A stretch of 64,000 bases of DNA from Shinella sp. UYSO24 (GCA_902167985.1 CABHNZ010000012.1:146525-210524); one strand, 5' to 3'. Shown: positions 39,261-48,184, counted from the stretch's first letter. The notes: generated from the letters alone by a model not told the origin. Translations and numbers: made by a program.

Positions 39261-40088
39261 AAGGGCGGCCAGAACCGAGCCGGCGATCAGCGCTGCCCAG
39301 ATGTCGATCGTCTGGCTGTAATAGGAGCCGGCCAGCAGTTTCGAACCCAGCCCGGCGACGGCACCCGTCGGCAATTCGCCGACGATGGCGCCGACGAGGC
39401 TTGCGGCGACCGCGACCTTCATCGAGGCAAACAGGAAGGGCACTGAGGCGGGCAGGCGCAGCTTCAGAAGTGTCGCCAGCGTGCCGGCATTATAGGTCCG
39501 CATCAGGTCGAGCTGGATGAGTTCGGGCGAGCGCAGGCCCTTCACCATACCGACCGCGACCGGGAAGAAGGAAAGATAGGTGGAGATCAGCGCCTTCGGC
39601 AGAAGCCCGGTAATGTTGACGGCGGCAAGCACGACGATGACCATGGGTGCAATCGCCAGAACCGGTACCATTTGCGAGGCGATGATCCAGGGCATGAGGC
39701 TGCGTTCCAGCGCGGTCACATGGACGATGCCGATGGCAATCAGGATGCCGAGTACGGTGCCGAAGGCAAAGCCCGTCAGCGTCGAGGAAAGCGTCACCCA
39801 GCTATGGTAGATGAGGCTGCGATTGGAGGTGACGCTGCGCATCACCGTGTTGTCGAAGAGGTTTTGTGCCACCTGATGCGGCGCGGGCAGGACCGGCTTC
39901 GGCTGCGACAGGGTCTTTTCGACAAATTCCATCGTGGTCGATGTGGTGTTGCCGCGCCGGTCGAGATCGCGCTGGAAGGGTGCGTTCATGGCAACCGCGC
40001 CAACATACCAGATGGCGATGATGGCGATGACGATCGTCAGAACCGGCAGGATGTGGTCGCGGACACGGTCCGGCGCGCTACTCGTCAT
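39069..40088 (-). CDS. ABC transporter permease (SsuC/TauC-type), second of two
   Basis: 339 aa. The permease core includes RSLIYHSWVTLSSTLTGFAFG, and the EAA region LMRTYNAGTLATLLKLRLPASVPFLF. The normal C-terminus is near ASKLVARAMGAQ. The last 45 residues (HDGRHKHPPRHPKAG and on) run into the degenerate repeat array and look like read-through sequence, so the ancestral stop may have been lost or an indel may be present. It overlaps the ATPase gene by 11 bp. Confidence 0.85.
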   Translation of the reverse strand: MTSSAPDRVRDHILPVLTIVIAIIAIWYVGAVAMNAPFQRDLDRRGNTTSTTMEFVEKTLSQPKPVLPAPHQVAQNLFDNTVMRSVTSNRSLIYHSWVTLSSTLTGFAFGTVLGILIAIGIVHVTALERSLMPWIIASQMVPVLAIAPMVIVVLAAVNITGLLPKALISTYLSFFPVAVGMVKGLRSPELIQLDLMRTYNAGTLATLLKLRLPASVPFLFASMKVAVAASLVGAIVGELPTGAVAGLGSKLLAGSYYSQTIDIWAALIAGSVLAALLVAAVGIASKLVARAMGAQREGAQHDGRHKHPPRHPKAGPVHPPGRRAGIAAGLSARTADIPT

Positions 40089-40941
40089 AGCTGTGCCCCG
40101 CCCTTAAGCCCTCGCGGACGCGGTGGGCGATTTCGAGGAATTCCGGGCTCTCGCGGATTTCGAGCGGGCGCTCCTTCGGCAGGGTCGAGGTGATCACGTC
40201 TGTGACGCGGCCGGGGCGGGGAGACATGACGACGATCTTGGTCGAGAGGTAGACGGCCTCCGGGATCGAGTGGGTAACGAAGCAGATCGTCTTTTGCGTT
40301 TCCTGCCAGAGTTTCAGGAGCTGTTCGTTCAGGTGGTCGCGGACGATTTCATCGAGCGCGCCGAACGGTTCGTCCATCAGGAGAAGATCAGCATCGAAGG
40401 CGAGTGCACGCGCAATCGAGGCGCGCTGCTGCATGCCGCCGGAGAGCTGCCAGGGGTATTTCTTGCCGAAGCCCGCGAGATTGACGAGATCGAGCGTGCG
40501 CTTGATGCGCGCCTGCCGTTCAGTTGAGGCATAACCCATGATTTCGAGCGGCAGCGCGATGTTCTTCTCGATCGTGCGCCAGGGATAGAGCGCCGGCGCC
40601 TGGAAGACATAGCCGTAGGAGCGGGCCTTGCGTGCCTCTTCCGGCGTCATGCCATTGACCGAGATCTCTCCCGAGGTCGCCTGTTCGAGATCGGCGATGA
40701 CGCGCAGAAAGGTGGTCTTGCCGCAGCCGGAGGGGCCGATGAAGGAGACGAAATCGCCTCGCTTCACATCGAGATCCACATGCGACAGCGCATGGACCGG
40801 GCCGTCATTGGTGTTGAAGGTGAGGCTCAAGTCGCGGGCGGAGACGACCGAGAAGCCGCTCTCGTCGCTGGTGGGCGAGGGGGTGGCGGGGGGCTTTGTC
40901 GGGGATGTGTCTGCTACTGGCATTTCGGATAGGGACCCCAT
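40078..40941 (-). CDS. ABC transporter ATPase (SsuB/TauB-type)
   Basis: 287 aa from ATG 40941 (MGSLSEMPV); ATG 40923 is an alternative. Walker A is GPSGCGKTT, the signature is LSGGMQQRASIARAL, Walker B is LLLMDEPFGALDE, and the H-loop is CFVTHSIPEAV. It energises the two-permease importer of this operon. The N-terminal 30 residues are Pro/Thr/Ser-rich and probably flexible. Confidence 0.92.
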   Translation of the reverse strand: MGSLSEMPVADTSPTKPPATPSPTSDESGFSVVSARDLSLTFNTNDGPVHALSHVDLDVKRGDFVSFIGPSGCGKTTFLRVIADLEQATSGEISVNGMTPEEARKARSYGYVFQAPALYPWRTIEKNIALPLEIMGYASTERQARIKRTLDLVNLAGFGKKYPWQLSGGMQQRASIARALAFDADLLLMDEPFGALDEIVRDHLNEQLLKLWQETQKTICFVTHSIPEAVYLSTKIVVMSPRPGRVTDVITSTLPKERPLEIRESPEFLEIAHRVREGLRAGHSYDE

Positions 40942-41288
40942 GTCTTGCCGCCGGGAAGGGTGATCGCATAGCCCTTGTCGGAGAGGGCGAGCGTCGCCGT
41001 GCCGCGCTTGGTATCCTCGCCATCGGCATCGCATTGCGCCGGAACGCTGTAGCCGTTGGCCGTCTTGGTGGCGTTGGCGGTGAAATCGCAGGTCATTTCC
41101 GAGGTGGTGATGCCGTCGTCATCCAGCGTGAAGAACGTATCGTCGTCGCCCGGATCGCCGGTCTTGGCAAACAGGCAGCCGCCCTTGTTGCCATAGGCGC
41201 CATCGAGGAACGGGTCGGCCGCGTTTGCCGCCGTTGCGATCAGGCCCAGGATGAGTGCCAGAGAGGGGGCCAGAAGGGCGTTTTTCAT
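40914..41288 (-). CDS. Small exported cysteine-containing protein of unknown function
   Basis: 124 aa from ATG 41288 (MKNALLAPSLALILGLIATA), with GTGGAG 6 bases upstream. Clear Sec signal ending ATAANA before ADPFLDGAYGNKGGCLFAKT. Four cysteines in the mature part (GGC, MTC, AQC, PKC) may form two disulfides. It lies between the dihydropyrimidinase gene and the ATPase gene, overlapping the latter. No family recognised; odd to find in a catabolic operon. Confidence 0.7.
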   Translation of the reverse strand: MKNALLAPSLALILGLIATAANAADPFLDGAYGNKGGCLFAKTGDPGDDDTFFTLDDDGITTSEMTCDFTANATKTANGYSVPAQCDADGEDTKRGTATLALSDKGYAITLPGGKTWGPYPKCQ

Positions 41289-41289
41289 G

Positions 41290-42744
41290 TCATACTCCAC
41301 TTGCCGGAATGCCGGTCCGTTCGATCTTGCGCGGCGCGGTCAGTTCCTTCCAGGTGGAAAGCGCTTTTGCCGGTGCCGTGAAAGGTTCGCGGGCGACGAA
41401 CCTGCCATCGCCTTCGCGGGATCTGATCTGGCCGTCGCCATAGGCAACATTGCCTCGCGAGAGCGTGTAGCGCGGCAGGCCTGTCACCGTCTTGCCTTCG
41501 AAGACATTGTAATCGATCGCCGATTGCTGGGTGCCGGCGGAAATGGTCTTCGAGGCCTTGGGGTCGAGGACGACGATATCGGCATCGGCGCCGACGAGGA
41601 TGGCGCCTTTCCTCGGATATAGATTGAGGATTTTGGCGATATTCGTCGAGGTGACGGCGACGAATTCGTTCATGGTGATGCGGCCGGTCATCACGCCATG
41701 GGTCCAGAGCATTGGGAGGCGATCTTCAAGCCCGCCGGTGCCGTTGGGGATCTTTCGGAAGTCACCGAGGCCGGTGCGTTTCTGCGCGGTCGTGAATGCG
41801 CAGTGGTCTGTCGCGACGACCTGCAGCGAGCCTGAGGAAAGACCCGCCCAGAGACTGTCCTGATGCGCCTTGTTGCGGAAGGGTGGCGACATGACGCGGC
41901 GGGCGGAATGATCCCAGTCCTTGTCGAAATATTCACTCTCGTCGAGCGTCAGATGCTGGATCAGCGGCTCGCCATAGACGCGCATGCCGGCCTGACGGGC
42001 GCGGCGGATCGCTTCATGTGACTGTTCGCACGAGGTGTGGACGACATAGAGCGGCACTTTTGCCATATCGGCGATGATGATGGCGCGGTTGGTCGCCTCG
42101 CCTTCGACTTCCGGCGGGCGGGAATAGGCGTGGCCTTCCGGGCCGTCATTGCCTTCGCTCATCAGCCGGTCCTGCATGGCAGCGACGATATCGCCGTTTT
42201 CCGCATGGACGAGAGGAAGCGCGCCCAATTCGGCGCAGCGGGAGAACGAGGCGAACATCTCGTCGTCGTTCACCATCAGCGAGCCCTTGTAGGCCATGAA
42301 ATGCTTGAAGCTGTTGATGCCCTTTTCCTCGACGATGGTCTTCATCTCGTTGAAGACCTGTTCGCCCCACCAGGTGATCGCCATGTGGAAGGAATAGTCG
42401 CAATGGGCGCGGGTGGCCTTGTTGTCCCAGCGCTTCAGGCCGTCGAGAAGCGACTGGCCGGGGTCGGGCAGGCAGAAATCCACCACCATGGTCGTGCCGC
42501 CGGCCAAGGCCGCTCTGGTGCCGCTGTCGAAATCATCGGCGGAATAGGTGCCCATGAAGGGCATTTCGAGATGCACATGCGGATCGATGCCGCCCGGCAT
42601 GACATAGCAGCCGGTGGCGTCCAGAACCGTATCGCCCTTCAGATCCGGGCCGATCTCGATGATCCTGCCGCCCTCGATCTTCACATCCGCCCTGTAGGTG
42701 AGGTCGGCGGTGACGACCGTGCCGCCCTTGATGACTGTGGTCAT
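41290..42744 (-). CDS. hydA: Dihydropyrimidinase / D-hydantoinase
   Basis: 484 aa, starting MTTVIKGGTVVTADLTYRAD. Binuclear-zinc amidohydrolase motifs: H56 and H58 (GGIDPHVHLE), the carboxylated lysine K153 (HFMAYKGSLM), H180 (PLVHAENGD), H236 (YVVHTSCEQSH) and D313 (ATDHCAF). It opens 5,6-dihydrouracil or dihydrothymine (or hydantoins) to N-carbamoyl beta-amino acids, step two of reductive pyrimidine breakdown. The amidohydrolase for step three lies upstream in the same operon; dihydropyrimidine dehydrogenase is not in the window. Confidence 0.94.
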   Translation of the reverse strand: MTTVIKGGTVVTADLTYRADVKIEGGRIIEIGPDLKGDTVLDATGCYVMPGGIDPHVHLEMPFMGTYSADDFDSGTRAALAGGTTMVVDFCLPDPGQSLLDGLKRWDNKATRAHCDYSFHMAITWWGEQVFNEMKTIVEEKGINSFKHFMAYKGSLMVNDDEMFASFSRCAELGALPLVHAENGDIVAAMQDRLMSEGNDGPEGHAYSRPPEVEGEATNRAIIIADMAKVPLYVVHTSCEQSHEAIRRARQAGMRVYGEPLIQHLTLDESEYFDKDWDHSARRVMSPPFRNKAHQDSLWAGLSSGSLQVVATDHCAFTTAQKRTGLGDFRKIPNGTGGLEDRLPMLWTHGVMTGRITMNEFVAVTSTNIAKILNLYPRKGAILVGADADIVVLDPKASKTISAGTQQSAIDYNVFEGKTVTGLPRYTLSRGNVAYGDGQIRSREGDGRFVAREPFTAPAKALSTWKELTAPRKIERTGIPASGV

Positions 42745-42899
42745 TGCTGTTCCCTTGATTTTCTTGGTTTCATCGCAACCATGCTCTCAGCCGTTTAAGC
42801 TCAGCCTTCTCCTGTTCCAGCGCGGCCGTGATGCGTGCAATAGTGAGGTGAAGCGTAAAGCATGCCCGTCATCAATGTAGGGATAGGCGCCCACCCATC

Positions 42900-43103
42900 T
42901 CAGCTATCGACGAGGTCGAGCCGTTTCTCGATGCGCAGAATACGTTGATCGACCCGGTCCAGCCGATTGGAGAGGTTGGCATATTGCTGTTCGAGCAAGC
43001 CAAGCCGCGACTTGACCTCCTGCATGTCGTCGGACAAGCGGTCGACCGTCGTGCGGATGGCGCGCAGGTGTTCGAGAACGAGGTTTTCGATTGCGGGGGA
43101 CAT
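42900..43103 (-). CDS. 67-aa coiled-coil protein
   Basis: Start ATG 43103 (MSPAIENLVLEHLRAIRTTV) with GGAG 8 bases upstream. Nearly the whole protein follows a heptad pattern (MQEVKSRLGLLEQQYANLSN, LDRVDQRILRIEKRLDLVDS), predicting a helical dimer or trimer. Similar short proteins are common in rhizobia with no known role. It lies 50 bp after the GNAT gene. Confidence 0.7.
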   Translation of the reverse strand: MSPAIENLVLEHLRAIRTTVDRLSDDMQEVKSRLGLLEQQYANLSNRLDRVDQRILRIEKRLDLVDS

Positions 43104-43152
43104 GCCATGCGCTCCGCGGTTTGGTTTCTCACTAGGTATAAGGCCGTTGCCG

Positions 43153-43637
43153 TCATGGCACAATTTCCAATTGCGTATCTGCCTTTGCGGATTTCACCAT
43201 GAACAGGCTGTGCGGGTTTTCCTCGTAATCGGCAAAGGGCCGCATTCGCGGTAGCCCTGCGCCGCATAAAGCCTCACCGCCTCGACATTGAGCGGACCGG
43301 TTTCGAGATAGATGTCGCGGATGCCCTTCGCCGTCGCGATCTCTTCCAGTGCCGCGACGATGCGGCGGCCGAGCCCGTGGCCACGGGCCTCGTCGTGAAC
43401 GAAGATCCGCTTCAGTTCGGCGCTCTCGCCATCCAGGATTTTGACCGCGCCGCAGCCGACGGCACGGCCGTCGAGCCTTGCGACGACGAGGGTGATATCC
43501 GGCTGGCAGAGCGCCTTGAGATCGACGGCGAAATTGCCTTCCGGCGGGTAGAGCCCAGCCATATAGTCGTCCGAGAGCGCAAGCAGGCCTGCGACCTCGG
43601 GCTGGTCGGCCGTTTCTGTGGCGATCGTTGCACTCAC
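43153..43637 (-). CDS. GNAT-family N-acetyltransferase (one frameshift)
   Basis: 161 aa after restoring one base at about 43234-43239, which yields GYRECGPFADYEENPHSLFM and the C-terminus KADTQLEIVP. Start GTG 43637 overlaps the amidohydrolase stop (GTGA). The acetyl-CoA site is ELKRIFVHDEARGHGLGRRIV, followed by LYAAQGYRECGPF. The acceptor is unknown; a product of pyrimidine breakdown such as a beta-amino acid is possible but speculative. Confidence 0.88.
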
Positions 43638-44887
43638 GCGACGATCTCCGCTGTCTCGACGACCGCGTGGAAGAGAACATCGCAGCCGGCGGCTGCCCAT
43701 TCCTTCGAGATCTCCTCGGCCTCATTGTGCGACAGGCCGCCGACGCAGGGGCAGAAGATCATCGTAGCGGGGGCCACTTTTGCGGCCCAGCAGGCGTCGT
43801 GGCCGGCGCCGGAAATGATGTCCATATGGCTGTAGCCGAGCCTCTCTGCGGCATCGCGCACGCGGCCGACCAGCGTCGGGTCGAAGGTGACGGGATCGAA
43901 ATGGCCGACGGCCTCCACCGCGTAACCGACGCCGAGAGCGGCACAGATTTCCGCCGCACCTGCCTCGATCTTGTCGCGCATGCGGTCGAGCTTTTCCTGG
44001 CTCGGCGTGCGCATGTCGACGGTGAAGACGACCTTGCCGGGCAGAACGTTGCGCGAATTGGGCGAGAAGAACACCTGGCCGACGCCGGCAACCGCACCGG
44101 GCTGTTCGGCCATGGCGACATCCTGCACCACTTCAAGAATACGGCCCATGGCAAGGCCCGCATTGACGCGGCGCTCCATCGGGGTCGAGCCGGTATGGGC
44201 TTCCTTGCCGGTCAGGGTGAATTCCAGCCACCAGAGGCCCTGGCAGTGGGTGACGATGCCGATCTGCTTGTCTTCCGCCTCAAGGATCGGCCCCTGTTCG
44301 ATATGATATTCGAAATAGGCGTGCATCTTGCGGGCGCCGACCTCTTCCTCGCCGAGCCAGCCGATGCGCTTCAGTTCGTCGCCATAGGTCTTGCCCTCCG
44401 GGTCCTGCCGCGAATAGGCGTAATCGAGCGAATGGACGCCGGCAAAGACGCCCGATGCCAGCATGGCCGGCGCGAAGCGGGCGCCTTCCTCATTGGCCCA
44501 GTTGGTGACGACGATCGGATGTTTCGTCTTGATGCCAAGATCATTCATCGTGCGCGCCACTTCGAGAGCCGCAAGCACGCCGAGCACACCATCATATTTG
44601 CCGCCGGTCGGCTGGGTGTCGAGATGGCTGCCGAGATAGACGGGAAGCGCATCCGGATCCGTACCGGCGCGGGTCGCGAACATCGTGCCCATCTTGTCGA
44701 CGCCGACCGTCATTCCGGCCTCTTCGCACCATTTCCTGAACAGGTGACGGCCCTCGCCATCGGCATCGGTCAGGGTCTGGCGGTTGTTGCCGCCGGCAAT
44801 GCCGGGGCCGATCTTCGCCATCTCCTCCAGCATGTCCCAAAGCCGGTCGCCGTTGACGCGCAGGTTCTCGCCGGGTGCTGCCACCAT
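43634..44887 (-). CDS. Zn-dependent N-carbamoyl amidohydrolase (beta-ureidopropionase/allantoate amidohydrolase family)
   Basis: 417 aa from ATG 44887 (MVAAPGENLRVNGDRLWDML), with GAGGA about 8 bases upstream. M20-type metal ligands: H88 (YLGSHLDTQPTGGKYDG), D99 and the E133-E134 pair (NWANEEGARF). The dimerisation and substrate part includes GKEAHTGSTPMERR. It would cleave N-carbamoyl-beta-alanine to beta-alanine, CO2 and ammonia, acting after dihydropyrimidinase. Allantoate is an alternative substrate; the operon favours the pyrimidine route. First gene of the minus-strand operon. Confidence 0.9.
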   Translation of the reverse strand: MVAAPGENLRVNGDRLWDMLEEMAKIGPGIAGGNNRQTLTDADGEGRHLFRKWCEEAGMTVGVDKMGTMFATRAGTDPDALPVYLGSHLDTQPTGGKYDGVLGVLAALEVARTMNDLGIKTKHPIVVTNWANEEGARFAPAMLASGVFAGVHSLDYAYSRQDPEGKTYGDELKRIGWLGEEEVGARKMHAYFEYHIEQGPILEAEDKQIGIVTHCQGLWWLEFTLTGKEAHTGSTPMERRVNAGLAMGRILEVVQDVAMAEQPGAVAGVGQVFFSPNSRNVLPGKVVFTVDMRTPSQEKLDRMRDKIEAGAAEICAALGVGYAVEAVGHFDPVTFDPTLVGRVRDAAERLGYSHMDIISGAGHDACWAAKVAPATMIFCPCVGGLSHNEAEEISKEWAAAGCDVLFHAVVETAEIVA

Positions 44888-45022
44888 GATATCGTTCCTC
44901 ATTCCAAATTGCATGCGGCGCCGGAGCGGCGGCATGTTTCCATGTTCCCTTTCGGTCCTGCCGCGGTGGTGCTCCACCTTCGGAAGATTGGCATTGCCTC
45001 ACAAATAAGCGTTGCCGATAAT

Positions 45023-45038
45023 TTGACCGGTTGGTAAA
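45023..45038. promoter_or_regulatory. RutR-type operator between the amidohydrolase and TetR genes
   Basis: TTGACCGGTTGGTAAA matches the RutR consensus TTGACCANNTGGTCAA at 12 of 14 defined positions. It lies in the divergent gap between the pyrimidine-breakdown operon (minus) and the RutR-like regulator (plus). The site supports both the regulator's identity and a start for that gene downstream at 45144. Confidence 0.6.
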
Positions 45039-45143
45039 ACCATGACCAATTCCGCGTCGTCACTCAAGACGAAAAACGCGAAAGACAAAAGGAATTTATC
45101 GCCCGGTCTGCGGGCTGATCAGAACGAGGGCGGCGAAGAGCGG

Positions 45144-45783
45144 ATGGCGATACCGAGAGCGGCGAAAACCCAGAGGCGGACACGCATTCAGGAGGAAAAA
45201 GAGGAGCTTATCCTCGAGGCCGCACTCGATGTTTTTTCCGTCAACGGGTTTCGCGGTTCGACGATCGACCAGATCGCGGAAGCGGCCGGCATGTCGAAGC
45301 CGAACCTACTCTATTACTTCCGCACCAAGGAGGCGATGCACCGCCAGCTGATCGACCGGGTGCTGACGACATGGCTCGAGCCGCTACGGGCCTTCGATGC
45401 GGAGGGGAGCCCGGGGCCGGAGATCCGTTCCTATATCCGCCGCAAGCTGGAAATGGCGCGGGATTTTCCCCGTGAAAGCCGGCTTTCGCCAACGAGATCC
45501 TGCAGGCGCGCCGCATATCGAGGACGAGCTGAAGGGGCCGCTCAAGGAACTGGTGGACGAGAAGGCAGAGGTGATCCGTGGCTGGGCGCGGGCGGGAAAA
45601 ATCGCCAAATGCGATCCCTATCACCTGATCTTCTCGATCTGGTCCACCACCCAGCATTATGCGGATTTCGACGTGCAGGTGCGCGCCGTGCTCGGTCAGG
45701 ACATGTCGGGCGAGGGACGCTTCGACGATGCAGCCCGCTTTCTCGAACAGGTCTTCATGGATGGGTTGAAGATCCGGTCGTAA
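45144..45783 (+). CDS. RutR-like TetR-family regulator (two frameshifts)
   Basis: 213 aa after correction, close to E. coli RutR (212 aa). The HTH is FRGSTIDQIAEAAGMSKPNL. The ligand domain resembles RutR (LLYYFRTKEAMHRQ; IFSIWSTTQHYADFDVQVRA). Breaks at TTT 45484-45486 and GG 45505-45506; restoring one base each gives ESRLFANEILQGAPHIEDEL. A longer start at 45042 is possible but would sit on the likely operator. RutR senses uracil or thymine, so it probably controls the facing pyrimidine operon. Confidence 0.85.
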
Positions 45784-45839
45784 GGGGGGCGGTGCTCTTC
45801 AACGGCAGTTTCCGGTGAGCGTCGTCACGACACGCCGGT

Positions 45840-46052
45840 TCAGAGCCCGCGCGCTTCCAGACGCCGCCGGTCGCGCGCGACATATTCGGCGCCCATGTCC
45901 GTAAGACGGAATTGCCGTTTCTGAAACTCACCGCGGATAAGGATGAAGCCTTGCTCCTCAGCTTCACCGAGGGTTTTCAGGCTCGTGCCTTTTGGGGGCG
46001 ATTGCCAACCTGTTCCAACGGCGCTGTGCAGCAATACCATGATTTTAATCAT
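45840..46052 (-). CDS. Hypothetical 70-aa protein
   Basis: Starts MIKIMVLLHSAVGTGWQSPP with AAGGAGAG about 6 bases before the ATG. The second half (FILIRGEFQKRQFRLTDMGAEYVARDRRRLE) resembles the end of a winged-helix domain. No family recognised. It converges with the RutR-like gene. Confidence 0.5.
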   Translation of the reverse strand: MIKIMVLLHSAVGTGWQSPPKGTSLKTLGEAEEQGFILIRGEFQKRQFRLTDMGAEYVARDRRRLEARGL

Positions 46053-46287
46053 TTTGGCTCTCCTTCGCCGATTGGGATTTGTCTGAGCGAATAGCGTTTT
46101 GATCGCCTCGCTGCAATAACAGGTGCTGGCGCAGTCAGGTCTTGTCTATCGCGCTCACGCCGCGCTTCCAGGCCATACGACCGTCGCCCATTCCACCTTC
46201 GCCCATTGACGCAGGCGTTTTTCCCCACGATAGGGTCAGGTCACAGGTCCGGCCATCGCCGGGCGCCCCAACACCGGAGTTCTGATC

Positions 46288-46518
46288 GTGAGCGAACCGA
46301 CAGTCGCAGAAGCCACCAGCCGCATTTACCAGTCGCTTCAGGCCGACAATGCCGATATCGACCTGCATATTGCTACCCTCAAGGCGGCGATGAAGGCGGA
46401 AGGCCTGAAGGAGGCCGTCTTTGATCCGACGAAGCTGCCGCATAACAATCGCTCCGGCCGCAAGCTGATGCAGGCTTATTTTCGCCAGCGCGGCGTCACC
46501 GTAGCTTTTTCCGCCTGA
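46288..46518 (+). CDS. Hypothetical 76-aa protein
   Basis: GTG start at 46288 with GGAG 8 bases upstream. Sequence begins SEPTVAEATSRIYQSLQADN and ends RKLMQAYFRQRGVTVAFSA. Soluble, mostly helical. I recall similar short proteins near glnII in rhizobia but know no function. A GC-rich hairpin (GCGCCAG-TTCTC-CTGGCGC, 46617-46635) about 100 bp downstream may end its transcript. Confidence 0.6.
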   Translation: MSEPTVAEATSRIYQSLQADNADIDLHIATLKAAMKAEGLKEAVFDPTKLPHNNRSGRKLMQAYFRQRGVTVAFSA

Positions 46519-46683
46519 GAAAGCCGGCTCGGCCAAGGTCGCTGCAGCCTGTCCCGGCAGCCAGCGCCGACAGCCAGCCAGCCGGGGGGCAAGGCCTCCG
46601 GGTGCCACCCCTGCGGGCGCCAGTTCTCCTGGCGCGCACTCTGGGCGGCAGGCAGTGACCGGCGCCATCCATCTTCTGAAACG

Positions 46684-46711
46684 AAAAACGCCGGCCCCGA
46701 GAGGCCGGCGT
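46684..46711 (-). terminator. Terminator after glnII
   Basis: On the minus strand ACGCCGGCC-(6)-GGCCGGCGT is a perfect 9-bp stem followed by TTTT, 23 bp after the glnII stop. Confidence 0.9.
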
Positions 46712-46733
46712 CTTATTGTGATCGTCAGATCAA

Positions 46734-47768
46734 TCAGGCAGCTGCCGACTTTGCAGTCGGGACTTCCGAGATCGTCTTCAGAACCTGGGAAGCGATCGCG
46801 TAGGGGTCGCCCTGGGAGTTCGGACGACGGTCTTCAAGGTAGCCCTTGTAGCCGTTGTTGACGAAGGAGTGCGGAACGCGGATCGAGGCGCCACGGTCAG
46901 CAACGCCGTAGGAGAACTTGTTCCACGGAGCCGTTTCGTGCTTGCCGGTCAGACGCAGGTGGTTGTCCGGGCCGTAAACGTCGATGTGTGCCTGCAGGTT
47001 CTTGTCGAACTGCGCCATGAGCGCTTCGAAATATTCCTTGCCGCCAACTTCGCGCATGTACTTGGTCGAGAAGTTGCAGTGCATGCCCGAGCCGTTCCAG
47101 TCTGTGTCGCCGAGCGGCTTGCAGTGGTATTCGACGTCGATGCCGTACTGTTCCGTCAGACGCTGCAGCAGGTAGCGAGCCATCCAGATCTGGTCGGCAG
47201 CGCGCTTGGAGCCCTTGCCGAAAATCTGGAATTCCCACTGGCCCTTGGCCACTTCGGCGTTGATGCCTTCGTGGTTGATGCCGGCAGCGAGGCAAAGGTC
47301 AAGGTGCTCTTCGACGATTTCACGGGCAACTGCGCCGACGTTCTTGTAGCCAACGCCGGTGTAGTACGGGCCCTGCGGAGCCGGGTAGCCGTCTTCCGGG
47401 AAGCCGAGCGGGCGGCCGTTCTCGTAGAAGAAGTATTCCTGTTCGAAGCCGAACCATGCATCTTCGTCGTCGAGGATCGTGGCGCGGGTGTTCGAAGCGT
47501 GCGGCGTAACGCCATCCGGCATCATGACTTCGCACATGACGAGAACGCCGTTGGTGCGAGCCGGGTCCGGGTAAACGGCAACGGGCTTCAGCACGCAGTC
47601 AGACGAACGACCTTCGGCCTGATTGGTGGACGAACCGTCGAAGCCCCACAGCGGAAGCTGCTCGAGCGTCGGGAAAACGTCGAATTCCTTGATCTGCGTT
47701 TTACCGCGCAGGTTCGGTACCGGGGTATACCCGTCGAGCCAGATGTACTCGAGCTTGAACTTGGTCAT
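46734..47768 (-). CDS. glnII: Type II (eukaryotic-type) glutamine synthetase
   Basis: 344 aa, starting MTKFKLEYIWLDGYTPVPNL. GSII motifs: LPLWGFDGSSTNQAEGRSSD, WFGFEQEYFF, AGINHEGINAEVAKGQWEFQ, GSGMHCNFSTKYMR and DRGASIRVPHSFV. It condenses ammonia and glutamate. In rhizobia this enzyme is induced under nitrogen limitation through NtrC and sigma-54, and the upstream region carries matching sites. Divergent from gstI. Confidence 0.97.
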   Translation of the reverse strand: MTKFKLEYIWLDGYTPVPNLRGKTQIKEFDVFPTLEQLPLWGFDGSSTNQAEGRSSDCVLKPVAVYPDPARTNGVLVMCEVMMPDGVTPHASNTRATILDDEDAWFGFEQEYFFYENGRPLGFPEDGYPAPQGPYYTGVGYKNVGAVAREIVEEHLDLCLAAGINHEGINAEVAKGQWEFQIFGKGSKRAADQIWMARYLLQRLTEQYGIDVEYHCKPLGDTDWNGSGMHCNFSTKYMREVGGKEYFEALMAQFDKNLQAHIDVYGPDNHLRLTGKHETAPWNKFSYGVADRGASIRVPHSFVNNGYKGYLEDRRPNSQGDPYAIASQVLKTISEVPTAKSAAA

Positions 47769-47856
47769 TTTTTATCTCTCAGGCCGTGATTAGCATGGTT
47801 GAGCCATCCTGAAGCGCGGACCATCACAGCCTGCGCCTCCGGGATGACAGGGTACA

Positions 47857-47872
47857 CGCACATCCCGTGCCA
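47857..47872 (-). promoter_or_regulatory. Sigma-54 promoter of glnII
   Basis: Minus-strand TGGCACGGGATGTGCG: a perfect -24 element (TGGCAC), 5-base spacer, and GTGC at -12 (consensus TTGC, one mismatch). It lies about 90-105 bp before the glnII ATG. It is the key signal in the 482-bp gap 47769-48250, which otherwise holds no gene. Confidence 0.8.
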
Positions 47873-48169
47873 GTTTGCGCCCCGGTGGGGATGTTTGGTT
47901 AAAAAAGTGTAAAAATGCGGCTGCCTGCCGCTCCCGCCAGCTGTCGCCCAGCGGTCATGGGCGCGATGTTGCCTGCGGTTGCAACGTTGGATTCCCATGG
48001 GATCGGGGGTAAACTCGCTGCTGCCGCCGGGTGGTGCCGGGTTCGGTTTGCAGCGCTGCGGCGTTTCGTCCGCATGAGCGTTACGTGTTTCACCGGATGG
48101 ACCTGCGCCCCGTTTGGGCAAGATTGCGCCTAGCGCCGCAGCCTGATTTGATGTAAAATAATGCAATTG

Positions 48170-48184
48170 GCACAAAAAATGTGC
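48170..48184. promoter_or_regulatory. NtrC-binding site between glnII and gstI
   Basis: GCACAAAAAATGTGC fits the NtrC dyad GCAC-N7-GTGC exactly. It is about 300 bp upstream of the glnII sigma-54 promoter (enhancer position) and about 70 bp before the gstI ATG, where bound NtrC could block gstI transcription. Confidence 0.7.
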
